Below, piece after piece: positions 1 to 8,735 of a DNA stretch of 64,000 nt. A program made the translations under genes and the position numbers. Below the pieces are notes generated by a model. That model did not search any database, was not told the DNA's origin, and saw only the letters and a program-made list of their open reading frames with translations. How positions within the stretch are numbered: the first letter of the stretch is position 1; every line of letters starts with the position of its first letter. Source of the DNA: Fibrobacter sp. (GTDB lineage Bacteria > Fibrobacterota > Fibrobacteria > Fibrobacterales > Fibrobacteraceae); assembly GCA_017503015.1 (NCBI GenBank), contig JAFVTX010000001.1, forward strand, positions 1-64,000. The letters are read 5' to 3'.

Positions 1-189
1 ATGCGCTTTTCGGTGGTAACGCTAGTCCATCGGGGATATCCGAACTGGTCGTATTCCGCGACTCTCTTTATTACCTGTTTTGTCTTCATTGGCACTACTC
101 CTGCTTTTTTGAGTAGTGTCAACTTTTTTCAGTATAAGACACCGCCCTTTCATGGGCAACTTGTAAGTATCCCTTACAAGTTGATGTGT

Positions 190-1131
190 TCATCTCGGCT
201 GCTGTTCCAGCTCAATCCGTTTTTCTTCCGATTTTTTCAGCACCTCTTCTAGTGTGAAATCCTCTTTCGTGAAGAAGAACGTGTTCGTGCCCAGGTCTTT
301 CAGGGATGCCCCGAAATGGTAGGCCGTATCGTCGACAAACAGGAAGCGGTCGTGCATGCCGTAGCTCGGCAAAACCTTGAGCGGGCAGTCGGCATACTGC
401 GCATTGTATGTCGCCAGGTCCACCTCGAAGACCTTGCTCTTGTCGTAAGTGTAGATGGTCGCCGACACGCCCTCGGCGCGTTTGAGCATCATCGCGAGAA
501 CCTTCTCGTCCACGTAGCGGTCCACCAAGACAATCCGTCTTTTTGCCTGCTTGATTAACCCGCATACGAACACATAGGCGTCAAACATCTGGTTGTTGTA
601 ATAGAGCCCCTTCGACTTGAGCTCGTTGCGGTCCATCGTCTCGAAAATTGTGTCGAATTTATGGTCGTGTTCCAGCAAGCGTGCGTCCTGCTCAAGCATT
701 TTGGACTCCACGTTGGACAGGCGGTTGACCAGACCGCCATTTTGCATCAGGATTTGCCGTGCTGCAACAAAAGCACGCATGATGGCAATGTTCACTCTGA
801 TGGCTGTTTCACTTTTTAGAACAGACGAGAGCATCGCGATGCCTTGTTCAGTGAACGCGAAGGATCTAGACGAAGAATGCTTCAGTTTGTTGAACCGGTC
901 GCAATTTGCGACCAGTTCCTTAAATTCAGATTTGTCTATCTGAAAGCAAAAATCCTCAGGAAATCGCTCTTTATTGCGTTTGACCTGCTCGTTGATACGC
1001 TTCGTTTCCACCCCGTAGAGCGTTGCCAAATCGCGGTCCAACATGACCTGTTTATCCCGGATGACAAGTATTTGCCGAGCAATCGGCATGTCCTCGGCAG
1101 TGGGTTCTAGCGGTTTTTCGCCATTTTTCAT
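190..1131 (-). CDS. ORF6N-domain protein with PLD-like C-terminus
   Basis: The N-terminal ~100 residues are an ORF6N domain (KilA-N relative found in phage antirepressors and island genes): they run from IRDKQVMLDRDLATLYGV, through RFPEDFCFQ, to SFAFTEQGIAMLSSVL. A short coiled region follows. The C-terminus has a HDRFLFVDD...YHFGASLKDLG segment near residue 260 that resembles a phospholipase-D-type half motif (HxR in place of HxK). DNA binding is expected from the family; the role of the C-terminus is unknown. I place the start at 1131 because AGGAG lies 7 nt upstream; an in-frame ATG at 1149 has no ribosome site. Palindromes lie upstream and inside the gene (892-918). It is a distant relative of the gene at 14227. 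Confidence 0.8.
   Translation of the reverse strand: MKNGEKPLEPTAEDMPIARQILVIRDKQVMLDRDLATLYGVETKRINEQVKRNKERFPEDFCFQIDKSEFKELVANCDRFNKLKHSSSRSFAFTEQGIAMLSSVLKSETAIRVNIAIMRAFVAARQILMQNGGLVNRLSNVESKMLEQDARLLEHDHKFDTIFETMDRNELKSKGLYYNNQMFDAYVFVCGLIKQAKRRIVLVDRYVDEKVLAMMLKRAEGVSATIYTYDKSKVFEVDLATYNAQYADCPLKVLPSYGMHDRFLFVDDTAYHFGASLKDLGTNTFFFTKEDFTLEEVLKKSEEKRIELEQQPR
892..918. repeat. Intragenic palindrome in ORF6N gene
   Basis: Two 13-bp arms around a single base, with one mismatch. The core TCGCAATTTGCGACC differs at one base from a site upstream of the same gene (1191-1205). It lies in the variable loop between the two halves of the ORF6N domain. Confidence 0.7.
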
Positions 1132-1151
1132 CAAAAATCTCCTATTCATCG

Positions 1152-1205
1152 TTCAAAGTCACAATTTGTGACTTTGAAGCCATTTGGAAATCGCAATCTG
1201 CGACC
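1152..1205. promoter_or_regulatory. Operator-like palindromes upstream of ORF6N gene
   Basis: A perfect palindrome with 13-bp arms (TTCAAAGTCACAA, one central base) lies at 1152-1178. A second site, TCGCA-atc-TGCGA followed by CC, lies at 1191-1205. Both sit just upstream of the minus-strand ORF6N gene. Their cores (GTCACAAATTGTGAC and TCGCAATCTGCGACC) resemble the palindrome inside that gene, as expected of an autoregulated DNA-binding protein. No clear -35/-10 pair was assigned. Apart from these sites and the repeat at 1323-1417, nothing was recognised in 1150-1500. Confidence 0.55.
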
Positions 1206-1322
1206 TCCATTTCTCGTATTTCTATATGGGATGCTCTTGCAATATTGTTGGCGGGGGCCTTCCCCGGCGTTACCTGGTGCGGCTTTCGCCACACACTCGA
1301 GCAGGCTGCTTCTCCTGCCAGC

Positions 1323-1417
1323 TATCCAACAACATCAACAAGAAGGTTGATGAACCCCACCGCGGATGCACGTACGGGCGCATGGCCTATGCCGACTGTC
1401 GCAGGGATTGTCGTAAT
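1323..1417 (-). repeat. Island repeat, inverted partial copy
   Basis: About 95 bp that are the near-perfect reverse complement of part of the repeats at 14006-14226 and 22023-22212. It includes the segments GCCGACTGTCGCAGGGATTG and CAACATCAACAAGAAGGTTG. In the other orientation it contains a CATCAAC-cttctt-GTTGATG hairpin. It lies near the left edge of the island, opposite in orientation to the copy at the right edge. Confidence 0.85.
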
Positions 1418-1512
1418 CTCAGGTTGGGTGCGCAGAAAGAGGTCTGCACACCCGTTCACTAAATATACATCCTCGCGCGGCACCTGTCAAGAGATTTCTC
1501 GAAAATTAATCG

Positions 1513-1529
1513 TACCGAATTCGGTATAA
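1513..1529 (+). promoter_or_regulatory. Palindrome overlapping a TATAAT box
   Basis: TACCGAATTCGGTA (1513-1526) is a perfect 14-bp palindrome that runs into TATAAT at 1524-1529, about 55 bp upstream of the gene at 1584. A site overlapping a -10 box is typical of a repressor operator. No convincing -35 box was found, so the promoter is tentative. Confidence 0.45.
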
Positions 1530-1583
1530 TTAACATGTCATTTTCTGTCACGAACATTATCTATCTTTCGGGGCGGAGGCACT

Positions 1584-1901
1584 ATGGAAAACGACACGTT
1601 CGGCGGCGCGATACTCGCATGGGTCAAGAGCGCGAAAGCGTTCCTGAAAGTCCAGGCCGGCACGGGCGACAACCTGCTCGAAGAAGACATTCGGGAAGGG
1701 TTCACCGACTATTGCCTATGGTCCACGTTCCGGCCGGAAAGCATCGACACCGACGGCGAGCTTGACATGGAATGCCTGGACAGCGGCATGGTCCTGTTCA
1801 GTGAAAACTGCACCCCCGGAGAGGCGCTGGAATCGAGCTACCGGCAAGCCTTCGGCACCGACTTCGACAAGGACAACATCGCGGTACTGATGGAAGAATG
1901 A
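1584..1901 (+). CDS. Hypothetical acidic 105-aa protein
   Basis: I do not recognise this protein. It is short, acidic and without signal peptide or membrane segment. It has a strong ribosome site (GGCGGAGG, 7 nt before the ATG) and GC-rich codons like those of the host core genes, unlike the AT-rich restriction operon that follows. It stands alone between a palindromic promoter candidate and a stretch of intergenic repeats. Its position at the island edge would fit a small accessory or regulatory protein, but nothing in the sequence shows a function. Confidence 0.65.
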   Translation: MENDTFGGAILAWVKSAKAFLKVQAGTGDNLLEEDIREGFTDYCLWSTFRPESIDTDGELDMECLDSGMVLFSENCTPGEALESSYRQAFGTDFDKDNIAVLMEE

Positions 1902-1972
1902 CGCCGCCTTTTTACTTGGTGGGGGAAGCCTCCCCCTGCCTGCAGCCGCTTTGTCCGCGGGTTCCGCAGACT

Positions 1973-1999
1973 GTCATCCCCGCGAAGGCGGGGATCTCC
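1973..1999. repeat. Small palindromic intergenic repeat
   Basis: ATCCCCGC-gaag-GCGGGGAT forms an 8-bp stem (1976-1995) inside a TGTCATCCCCGCGAAGG-type repeat common in intergenic DNA of many bacteria. It is followed at 2040-2066 by a GCTCCGCCCCTAAAACCCTG element that recurs at 31676-31700. Confidence 0.6.
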
Positions 2000-2119
2000 T
2001 TTCCAATCCGCGTCCAAACCGTCTTCCGGACACCCCCTCTCCTAGGAGCTCCGCCCCTAAAACCCTGGATGCTGGAGCCGAGCCGCGGAAATTTCTGCAT
2101 TACAACTATATTTCAGAAT

Positions 2120-2863
2120 ATGAGAAGAAATACAAAAATAAACCACTCCTTTCCACAATGCTTAATTAAACAGTGGATAAATAACTCCGTTGATAAATAT
2201 CCGAATGCATTGCAAATATGTGACAAAGAGCTCAATTTCAGAAGAAAAGAAGCACATAACATCTTCTTTGAGAAAAATCAGTATACGCAAAATACAGAAA
2301 CACAAACAAGCAAGGATGACGATCTGCTTTTCAAATATATAAGGGAAATCGAAACTGCTGACAACATCAACGAGAAAGCCAAAATCTTTCAGGATATTAG
2401 TTTTTTGCAATTGACTTACAAACTCCTCTGCAGGACAAAAACCATAAACAATCTTTTTGTTAAAGAAACTTACGAGAACTTAACTTTTGCAAAGGATCTA
2501 TATTCGCCCGAGAAAACTTTGCCAAACGGCTTTACTGCTTATAAGCTTTTGAGGCAGACCGTAAACTTCCATTTGCTGGTAGAGGGCAATGACGATTGGG
2601 CGAAAATAGATTACCATTTTATGGTTAACCGCACAAACAAAAGGTTTGTCCACGCCGACAATATTAAGAATAAATTAATTATAAGCCTTTCTCCAAATCT
2701 CTGTGTCGGTTATTCCTCAAATAGGCGAAATGGCGGCAGAATCTCTGTTTTTACTCACGAAATTGAAGATGAAGGTCTTATTGTAAAACTGAACAAAAGC
2801 ATGCTGGATGGATGTGATAAATTTGTTGTTTTTTATCAAAAAAGCGATTTAGGGATTGTTTAA
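2120..2863 (+). CDS. Hypothetical protein, possibly DUF4238-like
   Basis: The open frame reaches back to 1898, but its first 74 codons run through intergenic repeats, so I place the start at the ATG at 2120 (about 247 aa). The gene is AT-rich, like the restriction operon that begins 137 bp downstream, and may have arrived with it. The overall pattern loosely resembles DUF4238 proteins: an N-terminal NHSFPQCLIKQWI, a middle helical part, and a C-terminal LIISLSPNLCVGY segment. That match is weak and from memory. No signal peptide or membrane segment is seen. Function unknown. Confidence 0.55.
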   Translation: MRRNTKINHSFPQCLIKQWINNSVDKYPNALQICDKELNFRRKEAHNIFFEKNQYTQNTETQTSKDDDLLFKYIREIETADNINEKAKIFQDISFLQLTYKLLCRTKTINNLFVKETYENLTFAKDLYSPEKTLPNGFTAYKLLRQTVNFHLLVEGNDDWAKIDYHFMVNRTNKRFVHADNIKNKLIISLSPNLCVGYSSNRRNGGRISVFTHEIEDEGLIVKLNKSMLDGCDKFVVFYQKSDLGIV

Positions 2864-3000
2864 GGTTCTTCCACCTTAGACCTAGACCCGAAGCTGGACG
2901 TTGATTGAAACAGCGAAAGTAAGAAAAAAAAGATGTAACGGTTTACCTAGAAAGACGAAATATGTATATTAAATTCGGGAAAATATAGGTTAACGACAAT

Positions 3001-4053
3001 ATGAGAGCAATTGACTTTTTTTGCGGTGGTGGCGGAATGACCTGTGGTCTGCGTCAAGCTGGTATTGATGTTGTGGCTGGTGTTGATTTTGACGAAGACG
3101 CAAAAGAAACGTATGAAGCGAACAACGAAGGCGCTAAATTTGTTCCCGCGGACATAAGTAAACTTGAATTAGACTATTTTGAAAAGGAATTGGGCGTTCG
3201 TCGAAATGACGATGAATTGATTCTTGTCGGTTGCAGTCCATGCCAATTTTATAGCATCATTCGATCTTCAAAAGAGAAATCAAAAGCGTCAAAAGACTTA
3301 CTTTTACAATTTCAAAAATTCATTGGATATTATAACCCAGGATACGTCCTTGTTGAAAATGTTCCTGGGATTATTTCAAATAAGGAAACGGTCCTTTATG
3401 ATTTTTTAGATTTTTTGAAAGATCACGGATATGGAGCTCCAAAATCAAAGACTTGCAAATATGCTATTATCAATATGAAAGATTACGGTGTTCCGCAAAA
3501 CCGTCGTCGTTTTTCACTCATAGCTACTAGGCTGGATAGAGAAGTTCACTTGCCAGAAAAAGAGACGGAAGAAATTACAGTAAGAGATGCAATAGGCGAC
3601 AGAAGAGTATATAGGCGCATAGAAGCGGGACATCGCGATGTTGACAAAAAAAGATTCCACTCTGCAATACAGCTGTCTGAAATTAACCTAGAACGCATTC
3701 GAAACACCTCTCATGACGGAGGGAATCGTTTAGAGTGGAGTAAAAATAGACACTTGCAATTAAAGTGTTATCGAGGCAAAGATCACTCTTTTTGTGATGT
3801 TTACGGACGAATTTTCTGGGATAGACCGTCTCCGACGATCACAACTAAATTTTTGAGTTATTCAAACGGACGTTTTGGGCATCCTGAAGATGATCGGGGA
3901 CTTTCTGTTCGGGAAGGGGCGACCTTACAGTCGTTTCCTTGGGATTATGAGTTTAAGACGACAAGATTAGAAGTGGCTGCAAAGCTAATTGGAAATGCTG
4001 TGCCACCTGAATACGCCAAGCGGTTGGGCCAGGTGATTTTGGAGGATTATTAA
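3001..4053 (+). CDS. DNA (cytosine-5) methyltransferase, first of two
   Basis: A complete C5-cytosine DNA methyltransferase of 350 aa that transfers a methyl group from SAM to cytosine in a specific DNA site. Motifs appear in canonical order: I (DFFCGGGGMTCGL, residues 5-17), IV with the catalytic Cys81 (GCSPCQF), VI (ENVPG, from residue 119), VIII (QNRRRFSLIA), IX (PSPTITT) and X (GNAVPPEYAKRLG). Motif IV reads SPCQ rather than the usual PPCQ. The target recognition region between VIII and IX is short. It is the first gene of a six-gene operon and ends 1 nt before the ATPase gene. With the second methyltransferase (7632) it probably covers the two strands of an asymmetric site, as in LlaJI. 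AT-rich codon use suggests horizontal transfer. Confidence 0.93.
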   Translation: MRAIDFFCGGGGMTCGLRQAGIDVVAGVDFDEDAKETYEANNEGAKFVPADISKLELDYFEKELGVRRNDDELILVGCSPCQFYSIIRSSKEKSKASKDLLLQFQKFIGYYNPGYVLVENVPGIISNKETVLYDFLDFLKDHGYGAPKSKTCKYAIINMKDYGVPQNRRRFSLIATRLDREVHLPEKETEEITVRDAIGDRRVYRRIEAGHRDVDKKRFHSAIQLSEINLERIRNTSHDGGNRLEWSKNRHLQLKCYRGKDHSFCDVYGRIFWDRPSPTITTKFLSYSNGRFGHPEDDRGLSVREGATLQSFPWDYEFKTTRLEVAAKLIGNAVPPEYAKRLGQVILEDY

Positions 4054-4054
4054 T

Positions 4055-6217
4055 ATGAATTCGTCATTTACAATTAATCCTCGGGTGATAGCTCATTTAG
4101 GCGAAGCATTGATAAAAAACGAAAGTATCGCCTTGCTAGAATTGATAAAAAATTCATATGATGCTATGGCGTCAACATGTGATGTATTTTTTTATCATGA
4201 AAAAAATATTTTGTCTGCAATAACAATAACGGATGATGGCGAGGGAATGGATTTTGACACAATTACAAAAAAATGGCTAGTTATAGGAACAGACAACAAA
4301 AAAAGACTTCTAAATGAAGGTATTGAAAAAAAATACAACCGTCTGCCTCTCGGGGAAAAGGGAATAGGACGGTTAGGGGTACATAAACTTGGTAATAAAA
4401 TAAGGCTGATTACAAGAAAACAAAATGCGGAAGAAATTGAGTTGTCTATAAATTGGTCTGAATTAGACAAAGTTAGCGCAATTGAAGAATTTAAAATTGA
4501 AATAAACCGTCATAAGGAACCAAGTTTTTTCAAAGAGAATGCACACGGGACAAGAATAGAAATAAACGATCTTAAACCAGGATGGGATAGACGAAAAATA
4601 AGGGATGTTTATAGAAACATTTTATCATTGAATAGTCCTGTTTTTTTTGATGCTAAAGAGAATGTTTCGGAATCATTTTCTGTTCAAACAACCAGTAACG
4701 ACGAAAGCCTTTTCGAAGGTTTGCCAACATTCGATGAAATAAAATCTGTTGGGATGTATTTTGCACATTGTGAGATGTCTGGGAGTCGTATCACACAATT
4801 TGATTATTCCTTCGTACCATGGAAAACACTGGATAGGGTAAAAGGAGGAAGATCTATAAAGGTTGAAGACCTGTCTAAAACAGATTTTTTGACATTAAAG
4901 AAAAAAATAGTTATTGAAGAGAATGGTCGAGAAAAACAGAAAGATGTTGATGTTGATTTGAACAAAAATAAAGTGGGAACAATACAATTTGATGTTATTA
5001 TTTTTGAACCAGACACGCAAATTATCAGTTTAATGAATTTGGAAAAAACAACATTCCGTTCGTATATGAGGGCGAACGGAGGTGTTCGAGTTTATAGAGA
5101 TAATGTTCGTGTATATGATTATGGCGAGGCGGGGAACGATTGGTTGGGAATAGATGCTGCTAGAATTCATAAACTAGGCGGCAACATTAGTAATCAAATC
5201 GTGCTTGGGGCCGTACGAATTCGTAGAGACCAAAGTCTTGGCCTTGTAGAAAAAACAAATCGAGAAGGATTTGTAGAAAATGAGGCTTATGAGGATTTTG
5301 TCGCAGCTGTTCAGCATGCATTAAAGTTAATTGTTATTCAGAGAAATATAGACAAAGCTTCTTTATCAATTCTTTATAAAGAAAAAAAAGTTATTGAGCC
5401 TGTGTTATCCGATTTAGATGAAGTCATTCAATTGGTTCATGACAAGGTAAAGAATGAACAAGACAAGAATGAAATTTTGAAATCGATTCGTAAGGTAAGT
5501 GATCAGTACAAAAGTGTTAGGGAGATTCTTTTACGCAGCGCTAATGCAGGATTGAATTTGGGAGCCATTATTCATGAAATAGAAAAACAAATTTCAATTT
5601 TGAAGGGATGTGTCGAGCGAAAAGACACTCAAGGCGTTAGTGAAGTATCTGGCAGATTGGATGTTGTCGTTAGAAATGCAATGTCATTGCTAAGGAAAAC
5701 GGATGTTAAGCAAAATAATTTAAATGATATTGCAAACGCTGTGTTAAATGGATTTAAATACAGATTTTCTGACCACCATATAACGGTTTTACAGAAAGCA
5801 GATTCGACGGATATTACGGCATTTGTCTCGGAATCTAGAGTAAAAAGCATCCTGAGCAATTTGTTTGACAACTCTATTTTTTGGCTTTCTCATGCAAATA
5901 ATGATGGTGAAAAAATATTATCCATATATGTTACTGACCAAATGAATGATTTTAACAGTATTATAGTTTCAGATAATGGTCCAGGATTCACAATTCCAGA
6001 GTCATTAGCGGTAGAACCGTTTGTAAGTGGCAAGCCTGATAATATGGGAACGGGTTTGGGTTTGTATGTTTGTCACGAATTTGTTAAATCAATGGATGGA
6101 AAAATGGAATTCTGCAATATAAATGACTATAAACTTCCTGCGGAAATAAAGAAAAGCAATGCAACAAGAGCAATAATTGCTCTTTCTTTCCCCAAAAATA
6201 ATCCGAAGAAGAAATGA
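4055..6217 (+). CDS. Two-headed GHKL ATPase with histidine-kinase-like C-terminus
   Basis: A 720-aa protein with two GHKL (Hsp90/MutL/kinase-fold) ATP-binding domains. The N-terminal one has ELIKNSYDA (29-37), DDGEGM (60-65) and GEKGIGRLG (100-108), like the MORC/Hsp90-type ATPases found in restriction systems. The C-terminal one looks like a sensor-kinase catalytic domain: SNLFDNSIFWL (N box), VSDNGPGF (G1) and GTGLGLYVC (G2). Just before it lies LGAIIHEIEKQI, with His507 placed as in a histidine-kinase H-box. No membrane segment or periplasmic sensor is seen, so it is cytoplasmic. Its stop overlaps the start of the receiver gene by 4 nt (ATGA), so the two are translationally coupled and plausibly partners. 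ATP binding is well supported; autophosphorylation is inferred. Confidence 0.88.
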   Translation: MNSSFTINPRVIAHLGEALIKNESIALLELIKNSYDAMASTCDVFFYHEKNILSAITITDDGEGMDFDTITKKWLVIGTDNKKRLLNEGIEKKYNRLPLGEKGIGRLGVHKLGNKIRLITRKQNAEEIELSINWSELDKVSAIEEFKIEINRHKEPSFFKENAHGTRIEINDLKPGWDRRKIRDVYRNILSLNSPVFFDAKENVSESFSVQTTSNDESLFEGLPTFDEIKSVGMYFAHCEMSGSRITQFDYSFVPWKTLDRVKGGRSIKVEDLSKTDFLTLKKKIVIEENGREKQKDVDVDLNKNKVGTIQFDVIIFEPDTQIISLMNLEKTTFRSYMRANGGVRVYRDNVRVYDYGEAGNDWLGIDAARIHKLGGNISNQIVLGAVRIRRDQSLGLVEKTNREGFVENEAYEDFVAAVQHALKLIVIQRNIDKASLSILYKEKKVIEPVLSDLDEVIQLVHDKVKNEQDKNEILKSIRKVSDQYKSVREILLRSANAGLNLGAIIHEIEKQISILKGCVERKDTQGVSEVSGRLDVVVRNAMSLLRKTDVKQNNLNDIANAVLNGFKYRFSDHHITVLQKADSTDITAFVSESRVKSILSNLFDNSIFWLSHANNDGEKILSIYVTDQMNDFNSIIVSDNGPGFTIPESLAVEPFVSGKPDNMGTGLGLYVCHEFVKSMDGKMEFCNINDYKLPAEIKKSNATRAIIALSFPKNNPKKK

Positions 6218-7626
6218 TAAGAAGTTTTTTAAATTTTTTAAGAGAGAAGATTGTCTATTTGCTAGATCTGGTAATTTCGCCCCTTAAGAAAAAAACTGCG
6301 GAGAATCACTCAATGTTAGAAACAATAAAAAATGTTTTAATAATAGATGACAATTATGACGAAGTTAAAGGTTTGGAAGATGAACTGAAGAAACAAGATG
6401 TTGGCGTCATTTGTTTAAATGCAGATGAAGCAATGACAGTAAATTTGAGACCCAAAGATTTATTATTCTTGGATTTTATGTTAGATGATATGGAAGACAA
6501 GTTTAAGTCTATTATGTCTGCGAAAATTAGGCCTCTTCTTAACAAGCATTTTTGTAAGAAATCTCCATACGGCATAGTGGTTTGGTCGAAACATGAGGAA
6601 AAATTAGATGTTTTTTATGAAAAGTTATACATAGACGCATTAAAAAATAAGGAGTACGATGCCCCTCTATTTGTAATTGTTTTGGATAAAAAACAATATT
6701 TACAATCAGGAAATTTCCAAAATATCATGTCCGATATAGAGGAGAAAATAAAACAATCTGCATCAGCCTCTTTTTTCATTAATTGGAACGCAGGTATTTC
6801 GAAAGCCTCATACGATTCTATTTCGGATATATATGGCTTAGCATCAAGTTTTGCAGACCATGATGACGAAATAAAAAAAATCCTTTTTAAATTAGCCAAA
6901 AGTCAAACAGAAATTCCTAAAAAAGAATTAGAAAAATACATTACAGACAATCTGTTGTCAGATGATGCTTATAAAACTATGGACGAAATACTTTGTTCAA
7001 ATCTAAAATTGAACGACAGAACGTTCCATGATAATTTGTTTTCTTCGATAATGCCGTCCAAAGAGTCTTTTGAAGAAAAAATAAAAATAGCCTCTCACCT
7101 TAATACAAAATTGTTTATAAGTGAAATTCCGCATAATATGACCAATATTGTTCCTGGAAATGTGTATGAAATTTTAGATCCAGCATCCATGCTTAAACTG
7201 GACAATGTTCCTTCTAAATGTAAAAAAATTGCCATTGAACTGTCTCCGCCATGTGATGTTGTTAATAAAAGAAAAAATAATAGATTAGTTGGAGGTATTC
7301 TACTTCCTGCACCATTGAATGAGGCTGATTACATAAACAAATTTAAGGGCCACTATAACCAGGAAGAACATGTGTATAAACCTGGAACGTATTCAAATGC
7401 GTACTATTATGTGTTGCATGCGATGCATCTTCCAAAAAACGAAAGCAAAGCGTTCACGATGATTTTTGATTTTCGTTATTTTTCAAGCGTGCCGGATGCT
7501 GATATACAAAACACTTCAAAATATAAACTCCTATTTAAAGCAAAAAATGATTTGTTTGCAGACATCCTACAAAAATTTTCTTCTCATGGAGCAAGGCTTG
7601 GCTTGGCAGAAATGAGTCTTGATTAA
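6214..7626 (+). CDS. Receiver-domain protein paired with the GHKL ATPase
   Basis: A 470-aa protein. Residues ~39-160 resemble a response-regulator receiver: VLIIDDNYDEV carries the acidic pair Asp45-Asp46, and LLFLDFML carries Asp87 at the phosphoacceptor position. There is no DNA-binding output domain of a usual kind. The C-terminal ~250 residues are not recognised; they include IAIELSPPCDVV with Cys347 and a following GGILLPAPL. An alternative start at Met34 (6313) would keep the receiver and drop a basic, hydrophobic N-terminal leader. The gene overlaps the ATPase gene by 4 nt and ends 5 nt before the second methyltransferase. I infer that it receives a signal or phosphate from the ATPase and acts on the restriction machinery. 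Confidence 0.78.
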   Translation: MIRSFLNFLREKIVYLLDLVISPLKKKTAENHSMLETIKNVLIIDDNYDEVKGLEDELKKQDVGVICLNADEAMTVNLRPKDLLFLDFMLDDMEDKFKSIMSAKIRPLLNKHFCKKSPYGIVVWSKHEEKLDVFYEKLYIDALKNKEYDAPLFVIVLDKKQYLQSGNFQNIMSDIEEKIKQSASASFFINWNAGISKASYDSISDIYGLASSFADHDDEIKKILFKLAKSQTEIPKKELEKYITDNLLSDDAYKTMDEILCSNLKLNDRTFHDNLFSSIMPSKESFEEKIKIASHLNTKLFISEIPHNMTNIVPGNVYEILDPASMLKLDNVPSKCKKIAIELSPPCDVVNKRKNNRLVGGILLPAPLNEADYINKFKGHYNQEEHVYKPGTYSNAYYYVLHAMHLPKNESKAFTMIFDFRYFSSVPDADIQNTSKYKLLFKAKNDLFADILQKFSSHGARLGLAEMSLD

Positions 7627-7631
7627 ATAAG

Positions 7632-8735
7632 ATGAGTATTGGTATTTTTTCTTTCTTCGCTGGATCTGGCTTCCTTGACCTCGGTTTTGAAAAATCGGGT
7701 TATGACATTAAATTTGTTAACGAGTATTTGCCCGCTTTTATGAGCGCCTATAAGTATTCTCGAGAACAAATGAAATTGGACTGTCCTGAATTTGGTTATC
7801 AGAATAACGATATTAATGATTTTCTTAACAATCGAAAAAAAGAATTAAAAGACTTTGTAAGCGTGAGTAAAAAAGAAACTCTTACTGGATTTATTGGAGG
7901 CCCCCCATGTCCTGATTTTTCCGTTGCAGGAAAAAACAAAGGACGGGAAGGTGATAACGGCAAATTATCTTTGTCCTATGTAAATTCCATTGTGACGTTT
8001 AATCCAGATTTCTTTTTGTTTGAAAACGTGAAGGGGCTTTGGCGAACAGCTCGTCATCGTGCATACTTCGAAGAACTGAAAAAAATGTTACACTTTGCTG
8101 GGTATTGTACCACAGAAAGGCTGACAAATTCATTGGAGTTTGGGGCACCACAAGACAGAGATCGCATCCTTCTTTTCGGTATAAAAAAGAAGTATTTAAG
8201 GTCTAAGGATTATCATGATGATGAAATTCTGAATTTTCCATGGGAGTCAAAAATGATTTATTCTATGGAAGATATTCAAAAGTGCAAATGGCCTACAGAA
8301 TCAGTGTTTAAAAAAGACGGAAAATTGTCGCAGCCGAAAAAAATTATTCCAGAACTGACGGTTGAACATTGGTTTAAACAAAATGATGTTTTGAACCACC
8401 CTAATGGTAATGATTTCTTTCAACCCAAGGCTGGCTTGGCAAAAATGAAAGTTATTAAAGAAGGTGATGTTTCAAAAAAATGTTTTAAACGGCTGCATCG
8501 CTGGAGATATTCTCCAACTGCAGCGTACGGCAACAATGAAGTGCATCTTCACCCTTATAAGGAACGTCGACTTTCTGTTGCGGAAACTTTGGCAATCCAA
8601 TCGCTTCCTAAAGATTTTATTCTTCCTCCTGAAATGACGCTGACCGACAAATTTAAAACTGTTGGCAATGGAGTGCCGTATTTGATGGGGAAAGGTATCG
8701 CGGAAACTATTATTGAATTTTTGGAGGGCTTATGA
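7632..8735 (+). CDS. DNA (cytosine-5) methyltransferase, second of two
   Basis: A 367-aa C5-cytosine DNA methyltransferase, different from the first (7632 versus 3001 products share only family motifs). Motifs: I (FSFFAGSGFLDLGFEKSG), IV with catalytic Cys93 (GGPPCPDFS), VI (FENVKGL), VIII (QDRDRILLFGI), a IX-like YSPTAAYG, and X (VGNGVPYLMGKGIA). Having two distinct m5C enzymes in one operon is what a system with an asymmetric recognition site needs, one per strand. The stop overlaps the McrB-like gene by 4 nt (ATGA), so modification and restriction genes are co-translated. AT-rich codon use matches the upstream operon. Confidence 0.93.
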   Translation: MSIGIFSFFAGSGFLDLGFEKSGYDIKFVNEYLPAFMSAYKYSREQMKLDCPEFGYQNNDINDFLNNRKKELKDFVSVSKKETLTGFIGGPPCPDFSVAGKNKGREGDNGKLSLSYVNSIVTFNPDFFLFENVKGLWRTARHRAYFEELKKMLHFAGYCTTERLTNSLEFGAPQDRDRILLFGIKKKYLRSKDYHDDEILNFPWESKMIYSMEDIQKCKWPTESVFKKDGKLSQPKKIIPELTVEHWFKQNDVLNHPNGNDFFQPKAGLAKMKVIKEGDVSKKCFKRLHRWRYSPTAAYGNNEVHLHPYKERRLSVAETLAIQSLPKDFILPPEMTLTDKFKTVGNGVPYLMGKGIAETIIEFLEGL

